From contig NC_033623.1 in assembly GCF_001540865.1 (NCBI RefSeq), forward strand, positions 14,362,164-14,426,163: DNA of 64,000 bases, written 5' to 3'. Both the position numbers and the translations under genes were made by a program. The notes beneath the pieces were generated by a model. It had not been told where the DNA came from. It saw only the letters and a program-made list of their open reading frames with translations, and did no database searches. Positions 46,185 through 56,983 of the stretch are shown piece after piece; position 1 is the stretch's first letter, and each line of letters starts with the position of its first letter. Origin of the DNA: Ananas comosus. Its lineage: Eukaryota; Streptophyta; Magnoliopsida; Poales; Bromeliaceae.

Positions 46185-48458
46185 ATGGAAACGCTCGCTA
46201 CACCCATTTTTCTCCTTTTATTACTCTCCAGTTCTTACTCACTAAGAGCAGCTGACGCCGCCGCCGACGACGACCGCGATCGGCTGGCGACTTACATAGT
46301 CCACGTGCAACCTCCGAAATCCGCCCCGGCGTTCGCCACCGTCGACGAGCAAAAATCATGGTACAAGTCGTTCCTCCCGTCGGGCTCCGCCGACGACCGG
46401 CTGGTCCACGCGTACACCACCGTCGTCACCGGCTTCGCCGCCAGGCTCTCCCCGAAAGAGCTTGACGACGCGTCGAAAATGCCCGGCTTTGTCGCGGCCT
46501 ACCCCGACCAGCTTTACTCGCTCCAGACGACTCACACGCCGGACTTCCTTGGGTTGACGCTGGCAGGAGGGGTGTGGAATGTTTCCGACTTCGGAAAAGG
46601 GATCATCATCGGAGTGCTCGATACGGGGGTCTTCCCCGACCATCCTTCGTTCAGCGGCGACGCGATGCCGCCGCCCCCCGCGAAGTGGAAGGGGCGGTGC
46701 GAGTTCAATGCTAGCCAGTGCAACAACAAGCTCATCGGCGCCAGGGCTTTCCTCAGCGGAGCGAATGCGATGAAAGGCGCCGGAGTGGGCTCATCCGCTT
46801 CCCCGATAGACGAGGTGGGCCACGGGACCCACACCACAAGCACGACAGCCGGAGCGGGGGTGCCAGGCGCGCAAGTGCTCGGGAATGCGAAGGGCTACGC
46901 CGTCGGGATGGCGCCCCTCGCGCACGTCGCCATGTACAGGGTGTGCGGCCTCGAAGACTGCGCCAGCTCCGACTTGCTGGCCGGCATGGACGCCGCCGTG
47001 GCAGACGGAGCAGACGTCCTATCTCTTTCCATCGGAGGACCGTCTGTGCCCTTCTATGACGACAGCATCGCGCTCGGCGCGTTCGGGGCCATAGAGAAGG
47101 GGGTGTTCGTCAGCTGCGCGGCCGGGAACGGGGGCCCGGACCCGAGCTCCCTGTCGAACGAGGCCCCGTGGATCCTCACGGTCGCGGCGAGCACGATGGA
47201 CAGGAGCATAAGGGCGACGGTACGGCTCGGCAACGGCCTCGAACTCGACGGCGAGTCGACTTTCCAGCCGCAAATGTCGGCCACGACATTCTACCCGCTG
47301 GTTTACGCCGGAGACAGCGGCAAGCCGAGTGCTGAGTTCTGTTACAACGGCTCGTTGGACGGGTTCGACGTGAGGGGGAAGATCGTGTTGTGCGAGGTCG
47401 GCGACGGCGTCGCGAGGATTGTCAAGGGGGCCGTCGTGCAGAGCGCCGGCGGCGTCGGCATGGTCCTCATGAATGCACCTCCCTACGGATACACCACCCT
47501 CGCCGACGCCCACGTCCTTCCAGCATCGCACATCAGTTATGCCGACGGATTGAGCGTGCAATCGTACCTCAACAAATCATCCAGTCCGGTCGCAGCTATC
47601 ATCTTCAAAGGCACCGTGCTCGGAACTTCCCCAGCTCCCGCGATCGCCGGGTTCTCTTCCCGTGGCCCGAGCCTTGCCAGCCCGGGGATCCTGAAGCCCG
47701 ACATCGCCGGCCCTGGCGTAAGCGTCCTCGCCGCATGGCCCTTCCCGGTCGGCCCGCCGACCGTGACCTCCCCGGGGCCGCAATTCAACATTATATCCGG
47801 CACGTCCATGGCGACGCCGCACCTGAGCGGAATCGCCGCGCTGATAAAATCCGCGCACCCCGACTGGTCGCCAGCCGCAATCAAATCCGCCATCATGACA
47901 TCCGCCGACGTAGTCGACCGCAGCGGCAACATGATAGTCAACGAGCAGCATGTCTCCGCCGACTTCTTCGCAATCGGCGCCGGCCACGTCAACCCGAACA
48001 AGGCGAGCGATCCCGGCCTCGTCTACGACCTTTCCGCAGACGACTACATCCCGTACCTCTGCGGCTTGGGCTACACGAGCGGGCAAGTGACGGTGATCGC
48101 CCGCCGGACCATCGACTGCTCGTCGGTGAAGAGCATCGCCGAAAGCCAACTCAACTACCCGTCGATCACGGTCTCCTTGACGCTGACCTCGTCATCCATC
48201 GCCGTCCGAAGGACAGTGAGGAACGTCGGGGAGGCGGCGTCGGTGTACGCCGCCGAGGTGGATTTGTCGGATCGATTGCGCGGAATGGTGGTGCCGAGCA
48301 AGCTCTACTTTACCGAAGTGAACGAGGAGAAGAGCTTCTTGGTGATCATCTCAAAGAGAGCGAATATTAATAGCGGTGAAGTGTTGCAGGGGTGTTTGAA
48401 ATGGGTTTCGGAGACGCGCGTGGTGAGGAGTCCGATCTCGGTCTCCTTCATGGACTAA
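46185..48458 (+). CDS. Subtilisin-like serine protease (plant SBT), intronless
   Basis: An uninterrupted frame of 757 residues begins with a signal peptide, METLATPIFLLLLLSSSYSL. The I9 propeptide follows (TYIVHVQPP to about residue 115, ending YSLQTTHTPDFLGL). The S8 catalytic residues are all present: D146 in GVLDTG, H213 in GHGTHTTS, oxyanion N315 in CAAGNGGP and S541 in SGTSMATPHLSG. A protease-associated insert lies at about 365-480, and the C-terminus is the fibronectin-III-like domain (RRTVRNVGEAASVYAAEV). It should be secreted and act in the apoplast. The motifs suit the SBT1 group (SBT1.2-like), but the member and substrate are unknown. An in-frame ATG 99 nt upstream is rejected because it precedes the TATA box and would bury the signal peptide. 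The coding sequence is far more GC-rich than its flanks. Confidence 0.95.
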   Translation: METLATPIFLLLLLSSSYSLRAADAAADDDRDRLATYIVHVQPPKSAPAFATVDEQKSWYKSFLPSGSADDRLVHAYTTVVTGFAARLSPKELDDASKMPGFVAAYPDQLYSLQTTHTPDFLGLTLAGGVWNVSDFGKGIIIGVLDTGVFPDHPSFSGDAMPPPPAKWKGRCEFNASQCNNKLIGARAFLSGANAMKGAGVGSSASPIDEVGHGTHTTSTTAGAGVPGAQVLGNAKGYAVGMAPLAHVAMYRVCGLEDCASSDLLAGMDAAVADGADVLSLSIGGPSVPFYDDSIALGAFGAIEKGVFVSCAAGNGGPDPSSLSNEAPWILTVAASTMDRSIRATVRLGNGLELDGESTFQPQMSATTFYPLVYAGDSGKPSAEFCYNGSLDGFDVRGKIVLCEVGDGVARIVKGAVVQSAGGVGMVLMNAPPYGYTTLADAHVLPASHISYADGLSVQSYLNKSSSPVAAIIFKGTVLGTSPAPAIAGFSSRGPSLASPGILKPDIAGPGVSVLAAWPFPVGPPTVTSPGPQFNIISGTSMATPHLSGIAALIKSAHPDWSPAAIKSAIMTSADVVDRSGNMIVNEQHVSADFFAIGAGHVNPNKASDPGLVYDLSADDYIPYLCGLGYTSGQVTVIARRTIDCSSVKSIAESQLNYPSITVSLTLTSSSIAVRRTVRNVGEAASVYAAEVDLSDRLRGMVVPSKLYFTEVNEEKSFLVIISKRANINSGEVLQGCLKWVSETRVVRSPISVSFMD

Positions 48459-50011
48459 GGAGTTTGGTTCGGAAAAATACTTAAAGCCATTGGTCGGAGA
48501 ATTTCTGATTGCTCACCGCAAAAGTAACACGAATCTTAAATTCATATGAACGGAAAATAAAATAATCACGTGGGGGGGGAGAACCGTTTGTTTAATTGAT
48601 CCTAAGTAATTTTGGGTCGTTTAAATCGATTATGTTTCTTAATTAATTTACAAAGTATTGGTTTTAATGGAGATGATTAATGGCTAGAAGTATCCATGAT
48701 CTAATTTACAGTAAAGTAGGGAGCTGTTTAAAAAGTGTTATTAATTATCACTAAAATACTATAGCCATTTAAAGTTTTAATTGGTATATAATTTTGTTTA
48801 TTACTTTTTTTACCATTTATTATTTGAAAGAGGCTTATAATTCCTTTCATAAGATCCTTTTTAATTAATCTAAAACTAACAAACTGAATTTGGATGAATT
48901 TCCTATTTAGTACTCATGTTGTTGGTTTATAATTTACAGTTTTCTTTTATCTTTTAGTATCATATTATTATTCTTTTTGGAAAAATATATAAAAACTTAT
49001 TGAACTTTATTTTTTTTGCAAAAAGTTGTCTGAACATTCAATAATGGTAATTAGACATGTTAAAAATTTTATTAAGTAGTTTAATTAATCATTTTTTCAA
49101 TTACATGTATAAATTGTACAATTATTTTTAAGTAGTTGTTTGTATTGCATATAATTTTTTTAAGTTTCAAGACACAAAATAAATTATATTTGTAACAAAT
49201 AAAAAAAAATTGAAGTTTATTCAACATATTCTTGGATCATAACACTTAATAAACAAAATTGAAAGAGAAAAATAATTTTTTTTTTACATTTGAAAGTGGT
49301 ATAGAATTTTGTACATGACAATCAGTTAAAATTACTGTATAATTAATAAATTTATAAAGTTTTAAAAAATTATTAAATTAGTATATAAAATTTACAAAAT
49401 ATAATATTAAAATTGAAAGTTACATATGCCTGTTTTCAAAATAGCTAAAGTTTCCGGAGGTCTACATTTTTTCCTATTATTGTCTAACACCCACAAAATT
49501 ATTCCCTATGTTCAATTTTTGATGAAACAAGTGCATTAATATTTCAATCTTCAGGCTTCAGGAAGAGAAAGTTAGCTAAAATAAAAATTGGCGCAACGTC
49601 TCATCATGTAATCAAAAAAAATTACTGTGAAACCAAACATAGCACATGCCAAATTTCATGCTTGCCAACTAAAAAAGATTGAAAAAATATGAGTATATAC
49701 CCCATATACTAAGATTTTAAAAATTTATTAAAATTTTAGTTAAAAAAAATTATTAAGATAAGTAAAAATGTTCTAACTATAAAAGATTAGAATATATTAT
49801 ATTTATAGTATAAAATATATATAGTATTACTTAAAATAGTAGTATTACGGATTCAACAGTGGGGAGCTTTAACTTTTTATATTTCAATTATGAGGGAACA
49901 TCTGAGGAATGGTCCAATTTATATGTAATCGCAGAATTTCGCAATTCCAAGTTTCCAACCATATAAAGAAAAACATTGTATAAGTGCCCATAATTAATTA
50001 AGTAATTAATT
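48459..50011. other. AT-rich gap between convergent subtilase genes
   Basis: About 1.55 kb of very AT-rich DNA holding the two 3' ends. I see no third gene and no clear element. Confidence 0.5.
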
Positions 50012-52363
50012 TTACACCAAGTAAATGGAGATTGGGCTCCTAACAACGTGTTTGTCCGAGACCCACTTCAACTGCCCCTGAACCACGCCGGAAACCCCAC
50101 CGGTTCTTCTGAAGATGATCCTGAACCTCTTCTTCTGGTTCACCTTACTAAACTGCAGCATCAGCGGCTTCACGCGCACCGACACTCCCTCCGGCACCTC
50201 GATCTCTGGCCGATACGTTGCGGGCACCTCCCCGACGTTCGTCACAGTCCGAATGTACCTCACCGATCTCGGCGGCGTCGCCGCAAGCGTCACCGTTATC
50301 GACGGGTAGTTGAGCTCCCCTTCTGTGATGTTCTTCACCCCTGCGCAGCTCGCGTGGCTCTGTGGCGCTACGACTGACGTCAATTGAATGTCGGAGTAGC
50401 CCAAGCCGCAGAGATAAGAGATGTAGTCCTCCGGCGCAATGTCGTAAACAAGTCCTGGGTTTAAGGCTTTTTGCGGGTCGATGTGTCCGGAGCCGAGCGC
50501 AAAGTAGTCCGCTGGAAGGCGCCGCTCGTCCAAGATCGGATTACCGCGGCGGTCCGTCACGTAAGCGGTGGTCATCATGGCCGATTTGATCGCCGCAGGC
50601 GACCAGTTCGGGTGAGCGCTCTTTATCAGTGCGGCAACGCCGCTAAGGTGTGGGGCCGACATCGACGTGCCGGAGATCATGTTGAACCTGGTGGTCAGGG
50701 TTTTCACAGGCGGGACCGGCCATGCAGCGAGGACACTCACGCCCGGGCCGGTGATGTCGGGCTTTAAAATTCCGGGGCTCTGCTTGTTCGGGCCCCGCGA
50801 GGAGAACGAAGTGATCGCCGGAGACCGCGGCGTGCGCATGCGCGTTCCTTTGAAGAGGAACGTTGCCGTCGGGCTCGCGGTGGAGTTTATGTATTCCTTT
50901 ATCTTGTTGCCGTCGGCGTAGCTGATGTGCGAGGCTGGGAGGACATGGGGGTCGGCCAGGGTGCTGTACCCGTCGTTGGGGCCGTTCATGAGGATCATGC
51001 CGGCGCCACCCGCAGCGAGCACGACATTGCCCTTGTCGGTGCGCCCACTGCCGCCGCGCTCGCACAGCACGATCTTCCCGCGGATGTCGACCCCGTCCAA
51101 CGTGCCGTTCAGACACTGCGACGTCGCATTCGTGCTCCCGCCGATGGCGCCGGCAAAGACTAGAGGGAGCATCGGCTGCCCAAAGTCGCGCGGCTGGTTC
51201 AGCGTCTCGCCGTCAAACTCAATTCCATTGCCGAGCTTCACGGTCGACGTTATCTGCCGGTCCATGGTGCTCGCCGCCACCGTCAGTATCCACGGCGCCT
51301 CATTCGAGAGCTTTTTCGGGTCAGGCCCAGAGTTACCGCCAGAGCAGCTGACGAAGACACCCTTCTGGATGGCGCCGTAGGCACCTACCGCGGTCAGGTC
51401 GTCCCAGAAAGGCAACGACTGGCCGCCAAGGGAGAGTGAAAGAATGTCGGCCCCGTCACAGAGCGCGGCTTCCATTCCACAAGCTATATCCAGCCCACCG
51501 CACAGGTCATCCTCACACACCTTATATATTGCTACATGCGCGCGCGGCGCCACACCGGCCGCAATTCCCCGTGCCTGGCCGAACACGTTGGCGTGCCTCA
51601 CGAAATTGCCCCCGGCAGTGCTCGCCGTGTGGGTGCCGTGCCCGTCAATGTCGAACGGCGCGTCCCTGCTCTGCAGCTTATTCTTGGAGTCAATGAACGA
51701 GCGCGCGCCGATGATCTTGTTGTTGCAGGTGGCAGAGCCGTTCTTGAAGTCGCACCGGCCCTTCCACCGCGCGGGCGGCGGCGGCATCCCCGTATCGTCG
51801 AACGAAGGGTGGTCGGGAGCAATGCCGGAGTCGAGGACCGCGATGATCACGCCCTCCCCCATGTTTGACGTGTTCCACACGCCGCGGTTGCGGCGGCGGA
51901 GGCCCAGGAACTGCGGAGTGTGGGTGGTCATGAGCTGGTACATCCGATCCGGAATGGCAGTTAGGAACCATTCCTTGGTTTTCATTGCCTCCAATTCCTT
52001 CTCCGTGAGGCTCGCGCCGAAGCCGGTGGTGATCTCTTGGAAGGAGTAGATAAGCCGGGGATGCAAACCTGGCGCGTCATTGTTGTTGTCATCGACCGAC
52101 GACAACCCGACGATGGGAACGACGGATGACAATAGAGAACTGTACCAGCCGGCTGGGTCGGCTTCGCCTTCATTGAGCCCTGCCTCCTCCAGCTGCGCTA
52201 CGCCCTCGGGGCGCCGCACGAGCACAAGGTATCTCTTCAATTCGTCGTCGCCGCCGTCGCGAGTCTCCTGACCCACGACGACAGCGGAGGGAAGGAATGA
52301 TAGGAAGGAAGAAGAACAGAGGACGAGGAGGAGGAGGAGGAGGGGCACCTTTGGCGAAGCCAT
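50012..52363 (-). CDS. Subtilisin-like serine protease (plant SBT), intronless
   Basis: An uninterrupted frame of 783 residues. The signal peptide is MASPKVPLLLLLLVLCSSSF and on to about residue 31. The I9 propeptide runs to about 150 (YQLMTTHTPQFLGL). The catalytic set is complete: D178 in AVLDSG, H242 in GHGTHTAST, N344 in SGGNSGP and S567 in SGTSMSAPHLSG. A protease-associated insert lies at about 395-505, and a fibronectin-III-like end has RTVTNVGEVPATYRPEI. It closely parallels the plus-strand subtilase in layout and many sentences of sequence, so the two are inverted paralogues in tail-to-tail orientation. The propeptides differ, this one having an Asp/Asn-rich insert at 90-97. It is expected to be secreted; the substrate is unknown. 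Confidence 0.95.
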   Translation of the reverse strand: MASPKVPLLLLLLVLCSSSFLSFLPSAVVVGQETRDGGDDELKRYLVLVRRPEGVAQLEEAGLNEGEADPAGWYSSLLSSVVPIVGLSSVDDNNNDAPGLHPRLIYSFQEITTGFGASLTEKELEAMKTKEWFLTAIPDRMYQLMTTHTPQFLGLRRRNRGVWNTSNMGEGVIIAVLDSGIAPDHPSFDDTGMPPPPARWKGRCDFKNGSATCNNKIIGARSFIDSKNKLQSRDAPFDIDGHGTHTASTAGGNFVRHANVFGQARGIAAGVAPRAHVAIYKVCEDDLCGGLDIACGMEAALCDGADILSLSLGGQSLPFWDDLTAVGAYGAIQKGVFVSCSGGNSGPDPKKLSNEAPWILTVAASTMDRQITSTVKLGNGIEFDGETLNQPRDFGQPMLPLVFAGAIGGSTNATSQCLNGTLDGVDIRGKIVLCERGGSGRTDKGNVVLAAGGAGMILMNGPNDGYSTLADPHVLPASHISYADGNKIKEYINSTASPTATFLFKGTRMRTPRSPAITSFSSRGPNKQSPGILKPDITGPGVSVLAAWPVPPVKTLTTRFNMISGTSMSAPHLSGVAALIKSAHPNWSPAAIKSAMMTTAYVTDRRGNPILDERRLPADYFALGSGHIDPQKALNPGLVYDIAPEDYISYLCGLGYSDIQLTSVVAPQSHASCAGVKNITEGELNYPSITVTLAATPPRSVRYIRTVTNVGEVPATYRPEIEVPEGVSVRVKPLMLQFSKVNQKKRFRIIFRRTGGVSGVVQGQLKWVSDKHVVRSPISIYLV

Positions 52364-52398
52364 TGAAGGGAGGTCACAAGAAATGCTTACGAGAGGGA

Positions 52399-52410
52399 TT
52401 ATATATAAAT
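52399..52410 (-). promoter_or_regulatory. TATA box of the second subtilase gene
   Basis: Read on the minus strand, ATTTATATATAA lies about 40 nt before the ATG, giving a very short leader. Position and strand support the chosen start at 52363. Confidence 0.6.
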
Positions 52411-54711
52411 ATACAGGGCTTAACTAGGGGGAAAATTGGGATTAAAATGGAAGGTTAGAGAGCGGAAGGGGCGGGTTGGGGGAGTGCCTAATTTAGTTGA
52501 GTTTGAGATGGAAGATCTAAATATTGTGTGGTTTAAGAATTAAGATGCAAATAGTGATATGGTTTTATAAGTTAACAGTATCAGGCGGAATCTGACGCTG
52601 TAATGATCTCGTTTACTGTTTCTGGATCGGTGCGACGGTTGATCGAGGAGATCCCATCTAACAGAGAAGCACAGTTCCTCTTTACGATGTGCGCGTTCAG
52701 AGCCATGCGATGAATAATTTGAAGGTTTAATGATGGTGAATTTAATAAAGCAGTTTTGCATTGTAAAAAAGAAAAAAAAAAGAAGAAACACAGAAACGAA
52801 TAATGTTACAGGACTCTTAAGGATGTATCTGATTATGTAGTTGATTTATAAGTTTTACGCACATTGCATACTAGCATCGTCGGCCAGTTATTAGCAGGTT
52901 AACTCGTATTTAGATCTTAGTCGGCTAATGAACTGGGCAAGTTTTCAACTTAGCCTAGTGCACTTATGTTTGGCTCTATAAAAGTCATTCGGCCGACGAA
53001 TGACGAGACATTTGGCTGAGGGGTGCAATGTGCAATGGCAGAAGCATGTGAGTTTGAATTGCTTCAATTCTGAAGCTTTGAACAGACACAATGCGGTTTA
53101 TCTCAAGCTTAGTTTGGTATTGAAATCTATCTGACGTTATTAGATAAAATAAAATTATGATAAAAATATATAGGAATATATTTCTGTGTTTTTCGATAGG
53201 ACCGTAAAAAATATATTATAACCGTCTGCGGAAAGTAATATTATGTACAAAAATAAACAAGATATTTTTTCATCATACTTTCTCGCCGCACGTAACGCAA
53301 TCTCCCCGCAATCTCAAACGAAGCCCCACTCAATTGCCACAATGCTAGCCCAAACAATTCCTCACTTATCTTAAGCAGTACAATTTAATGAACGGTTGGT
53401 CGGGTTCAAGCAAAGTCTCGTTGCCCACGAACTTATCGGGCCTGGTTAAGAACAGGCCTGTAAAACCTTAATGGGCCGCCTCATCTAGTAACATAGCAGT
53501 AGTATACTTGTATTTGTTGCCTAGAGACAGACCTATATAGCCTTTGGAAAAAAAGAGAAATCAAAAAAAAAAAAAACTAACAGAAAAGAACAGTAATGTA
53601 ATATTGGTTGGTTTAAAAGTTTTTTTTTAATTTAAAAATATCAAATCCTGGTGGTCCGGGGACAACGAATTCCAAAGCAACGGTCTTACTAATAGTCAGA
53701 CCGGTCAACAGTCAACCCCTCTTCTTCTAGTTTTATTGACATTTCGATAATTGTATAAGAACATTTGCATCATCTTCTTTGCAAACATTACGCCCATTAA
53801 ACTCTAGCATCAATTAAATATGGGCATAAACTCTAGTTACTGATAGTCTCACTAGTCACTAGTCAACTCTAAAGTTGCTTAGTTTATGCTAGTTTTACTG
53901 GAAATTTTTCTAACTCAATACTAGGTTTAAGTACATGCTTAAATAATGGTTTATCTTTTAAAGCACTCTAATTATACAAGTAAACTGTGTAAAACATTGG
54001 TAATTAAGAAGTTAAATAAGCTTCTGAACACCAAAAACAAAATTCCTTCCTCCTTATTTCCCTTTTTACTGCAGCTTAATTAAAGCTCTAGGGCCGGTGA
54101 GTGATAAAAAGATAATTCTTTTTATATATAAATCTATCGAAAAATACTTCTGTTGAAACCTGGCTTGAGCTAAATAAGCCGTAAAAAAATTGACTTGGAC
54201 AACAACTACAACCTCAACTAGTGTTTGATTCCTCTATTTAATTAATCAGCCAAACCCAAATTTTAGCCTTTTAAATTGGATGCTACTTTAGCTGAACAAT
54301 CCTTTAATTAATTTCAATGAAGATACGTTTACTTAGGATCGGCAACTATATATTTAAATTCTTCCCCAAAACCAAACTATAGATAACGAATATTGTAAAG
54401 CAGAATATATATACGAGCACAAATGCTGAACCAAAGAAACAAGTATGCTATACACAGTTCAATATAAATTATATACACTCACCAATCCCGCACACGTGCA
54501 AGCCGCACGTGCCTTCATTCATGAAGCACTTTCACCACCTTCACAAAAATATTCACTAGGCTAATTAAAAGGTCTAGGTCTGAGCCGTCCAATAACACTT
54601 TGTAAAATCTCAAATTAAGCTGAGTTCAAAGTGCCACACCACGACTCAGATCCAATCCAATTCTGATAACTTTTGTTTGTCAAACAGACGTTTCAATCCA
54701 TAAGATTGATC
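52411..54711. other. Intergenic DNA
   Basis: No gene supported. Two CACGTG words lie at 54493-54498 and 54506-54511, 13 bp apart, downstream of the small gene at 54.7 kb. Otherwise the sequence is AT-rich and unremarkable. Confidence 0.4.
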
Positions 54712-55041
54712 TCAGTTCTTTGGCTTTGGATCGATCCCTGCGGGCGGATGTGGCGGTGCAAACCTGGATGAGAAGTTCCGGCGAATTCGCTCCCCCTCCT
54801 CCTCGTCCCCCTCAAATCCCCCATCGTCAAAATTCTGCGCGTAGCTCAGCGGATCGTAGTTTAAGCTCCCCCTCCTTGTATATAACTTATTACCTCTACT
54901 GCGTCCGCGCTCGCTCTGAAACCTCTTGAGCCTCCGCCACACCGCCGAGAGCCGGAGGCGGCCCCAGCACGAGAAGATCCCGCGCCGCTGCCGCACCGAC
55001 TCCTCCCCCTCCTCTTCGTCCAACGCCGGGAGCCTCTCCAT
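54712..55041 (-). CDS. Small plant protein with YDPLSYAQNFDDG motif
   Basis: An intronless 109-residue frame starts MERLPALDEEEGEESVRQ. It continues with a Cys/Trp/Arg-rich core (IFSCWGRLRLSAVWRRLKRF) and NYDPLSYAQNFDDG, then an acidic patch and FSSRFAPPHPP near the end. The combination of YDPxSYAxNFDDG and SRFAPP is a recurring signature of short plant-specific proteins of unknown function. I chose the ATG at 55041 because upstream in-frame sequence has a repetitive Lys/Phe character and a (CTTT)n-like tract. No signal peptide or membrane segment is seen. Confidence 0.7.
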   Translation of the reverse strand: MERLPALDEEEGEESVRQRRGIFSCWGRLRLSAVWRRLKRFQSERGRSRGNKLYTRRGSLNYDPLSYAQNFDDGGFEGDEEEGERIRRNFSSRFAPPHPPAGIDPKPKN

Positions 55042-55720
55042 GTGTAGTTTTTTTCTTTCTTTCTTTCTTTTTTGATAAAATTGGAGAGTGTGGGATACGA
55101 ATGATTTGTTAGATAAGCGATTGGTGGGGGGAGTTGGCCACATGAAACCATGTTGGTTGGGACCGAACGGAGGCGCAACGGATGCCGTTCGATTCGGAAC
55201 GTGCGGATGCGATTGACATGAGGTGATGATCTCTCAATAGTGGTCTGTAGACAGAGCTTGGGTCCTTGCATTTAATTTTGTTATCTTTTTGGATGTGAGG
55301 GGCGTATAACGCAATTGGGCACATTCCAGGTTGGAGAAGGGAATCTTATCATACAGGAGGTACAAGAAAAGCTGTCCCACTCGTTGCGGGCCTAGCGTGT
55401 GAATTTTTTTTTTTTTTGGTTAGCTTAATTTGGCTTTCACATACATTTGAGTCTAAAGAGTCCAAGTTTATACACTGCTTAAATATGTTAAATATAAAAA
55501 TATAAAAATACTACTTTTTAATAATTTAAATTTTTAGAGTACAACGATTATTTCATATATTTCACAAAAGATATTAGTTGTGTAACTTAATTATAATTGG
55601 ATCACTAGCCAGTATATTTAAGCAAAGCTAAGTGAGGAGATTACATACCATATGCGTATGTCACCACTCGTGATTTTGTGCTTTAGTTACTTCTCTTTTG
55701 GTATGAGAATCATATATTTG

Positions 55721-55757
<37 letters not shown>

Positions 55758-56299
55758 ATTTTATTGTTGGAAAATTAGTTCTCTTTCATATCTTAGTCAA
55801 ATATTTATATAAACAATTTTGTTTGAAGACAACTTAGCACTGTTTTGAAAACGTTGATTAAGAACGAAATAATAAAACTATAGAGAATAAAGGATTAGAT
55901 GGAGCCTGTGAGTCGAGGCGTGCGATTGCACTGTCTAGAAGCAAGATTGCCCTCCACGTACGAGGCGCCGGCAATCACTCCTAGCGAATACAACGACTTC
56001 GCCCCCCGTCGGCACGGCTTCAGGGTGGTTGCAAAGAACGAACCGTCACAGCTTTTAGAGATCCAGCAAACAGTGAAGAAGAAGGAGAAGAGAGAAAAGG
56101 GAGGAGCTCGGGTTAGGGTTTCTGTATGTCACTTCTCACCTAACCAGCGCTCACCCCTAGTAAATGAGAGCAAAAGAAGAGTTCCAACGGGAAGACCCCT
56201 TCCGCAGGTAGACGTTGGGGCTGGTTGACAGTCCCGAGCGTGCGGACCTTTCGACTGGACACAAATTCGGACCTAATCCAGGTTAAGGTCAAAAATAAA
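55042..56299. other. Intergenic DNA with an (AT)n tract
   Basis: Includes an (AT)n tract at about 55720-55754. The open frame at 55899-56228 (109 codons) has no recognisable family and lies in a GC-richer patch that may be an old retroelement fragment. It is not called as a gene. Confidence 0.4.
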
Positions 56300-56319
56300 A
56301 TAATAAAATGAAAAGTGTA

Positions 56320-56428
56320 ACAAAAATAAAGTGAACCGGGTTCACGCGCGCCGCCGCCCGGCCCGGCTCAGCTCGTGCCGTGCGCGCGTGTATTTAGACG
56401 AGAGCTCCACTCTCATCACTTCCCAAGT
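56320..56428 (-). ncRNA. Candidate short Pol III transcript, unverified
   Basis: This is the minus-strand stretch that would follow the USE/TATA pair at 56451-56493. It is about 105 nt, much more GC-rich than its surroundings, and ends in a GTGAAC-CCG-GTTCAC hairpin followed by TTTATTTTT, which could stop Pol III. Near its 5' end it has GTGATGA, a match to the C box of C/D snoRNAs, but no well-placed D box or terminal stem was found. It is a hypothesis from promoter spacing; the alternative is a chance feature of a repeat. Confidence 0.22.
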
Positions 56429-56450
56429 AATAACAATGAGAATAAAGAAG

Positions 56451-56493
56451 TATATAAACCAAAGCAAGTGAGGGTCTCTTTCCAATGTGGGAC
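56451..56493 (-). promoter_or_regulatory. snRNA-type USE plus TATA at Pol III spacing
   Basis: On the minus strand GTCCCACATTG (56493-56483) matches the plant snRNA upstream sequence element RTCCCACATCG at all but one position. TTTATATA follows at 56458-56451. The gap between them is 24 nt, the spacing of Pol III plant snRNA genes such as U6; Pol II snRNA genes have about ten more. No known snRNA sequence begins downstream. Confidence 0.4.
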
Positions 56494-56852
56494 TAAACAC
56501 CACATGAAAAGAGACCAAAGCTTGGGCTCCCAGGCAAGGCCCATTGACAGTGGGCTGCCCACAAAGTCCAAAGATCAAATTTAAGTTTTAATACATATGG
56601 GCTTTTAAAGAAGTTTTAAATCACTTGTTTTAAAATCAAAATACCAACATATATATATATATATATATATATAGTTGCATGCATCTGAAATATTTTGGGT
56701 TTTTCCAAAAAAATAAAATCTTTGTATGTGTTAGTAAACCACATATAGGTTCGTGCAAATCAACAACTCAGAATGACAGCATTCTATGAACTCAGTAATA
56801 CTTTTCTTGTTACAATTAATATTGTGAGTTCTTACATATCATTGTAATGTTT

Positions 56853-56983
56853 TTTGAGAGATAGATAGCATGCTACTCGCTTCGTTTATTTCATTTAGAA
56901 ATAAACTTAGCTGGAAATGTGAATCAACTTAGGATTCGAACTTGGGTCTCGGATACCAACCATCAAGCCCTTTGCCACTACAT
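56853..56983 (-). mobile_element. SINE copy 4, short tail
   Basis: Same family as the 32-33 kb SINEs: GAGAGATAGATAGCATGCTA, a TTTCATTTAGAAATAAACTT body, and GGATTCGAACTTGGGTCTCG carrying the reversed B box. The A-tail is only about six bases. It lies at the left end of a Mutator-like MITE and is absent from segment B. Confidence 0.85.

Noticed and set aside
46356..48370. Long antisense and alternate frames inside the first subtilase
   Set aside because: They are Arg/Gly/Pro-rich shadows caused by high GC content. Only the subtilase frame has family motifs.
50048..52271. Plus-strand frames opposite the second subtilase
   Set aside because: They are GC-driven shadows of the minus-strand gene with no protein signature.
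55899..56228. 109-codon plus-strand frame
   Set aside because: It has no recognisable motif, odd composition and no splice or promoter context. It is more likely part of an old repeat.
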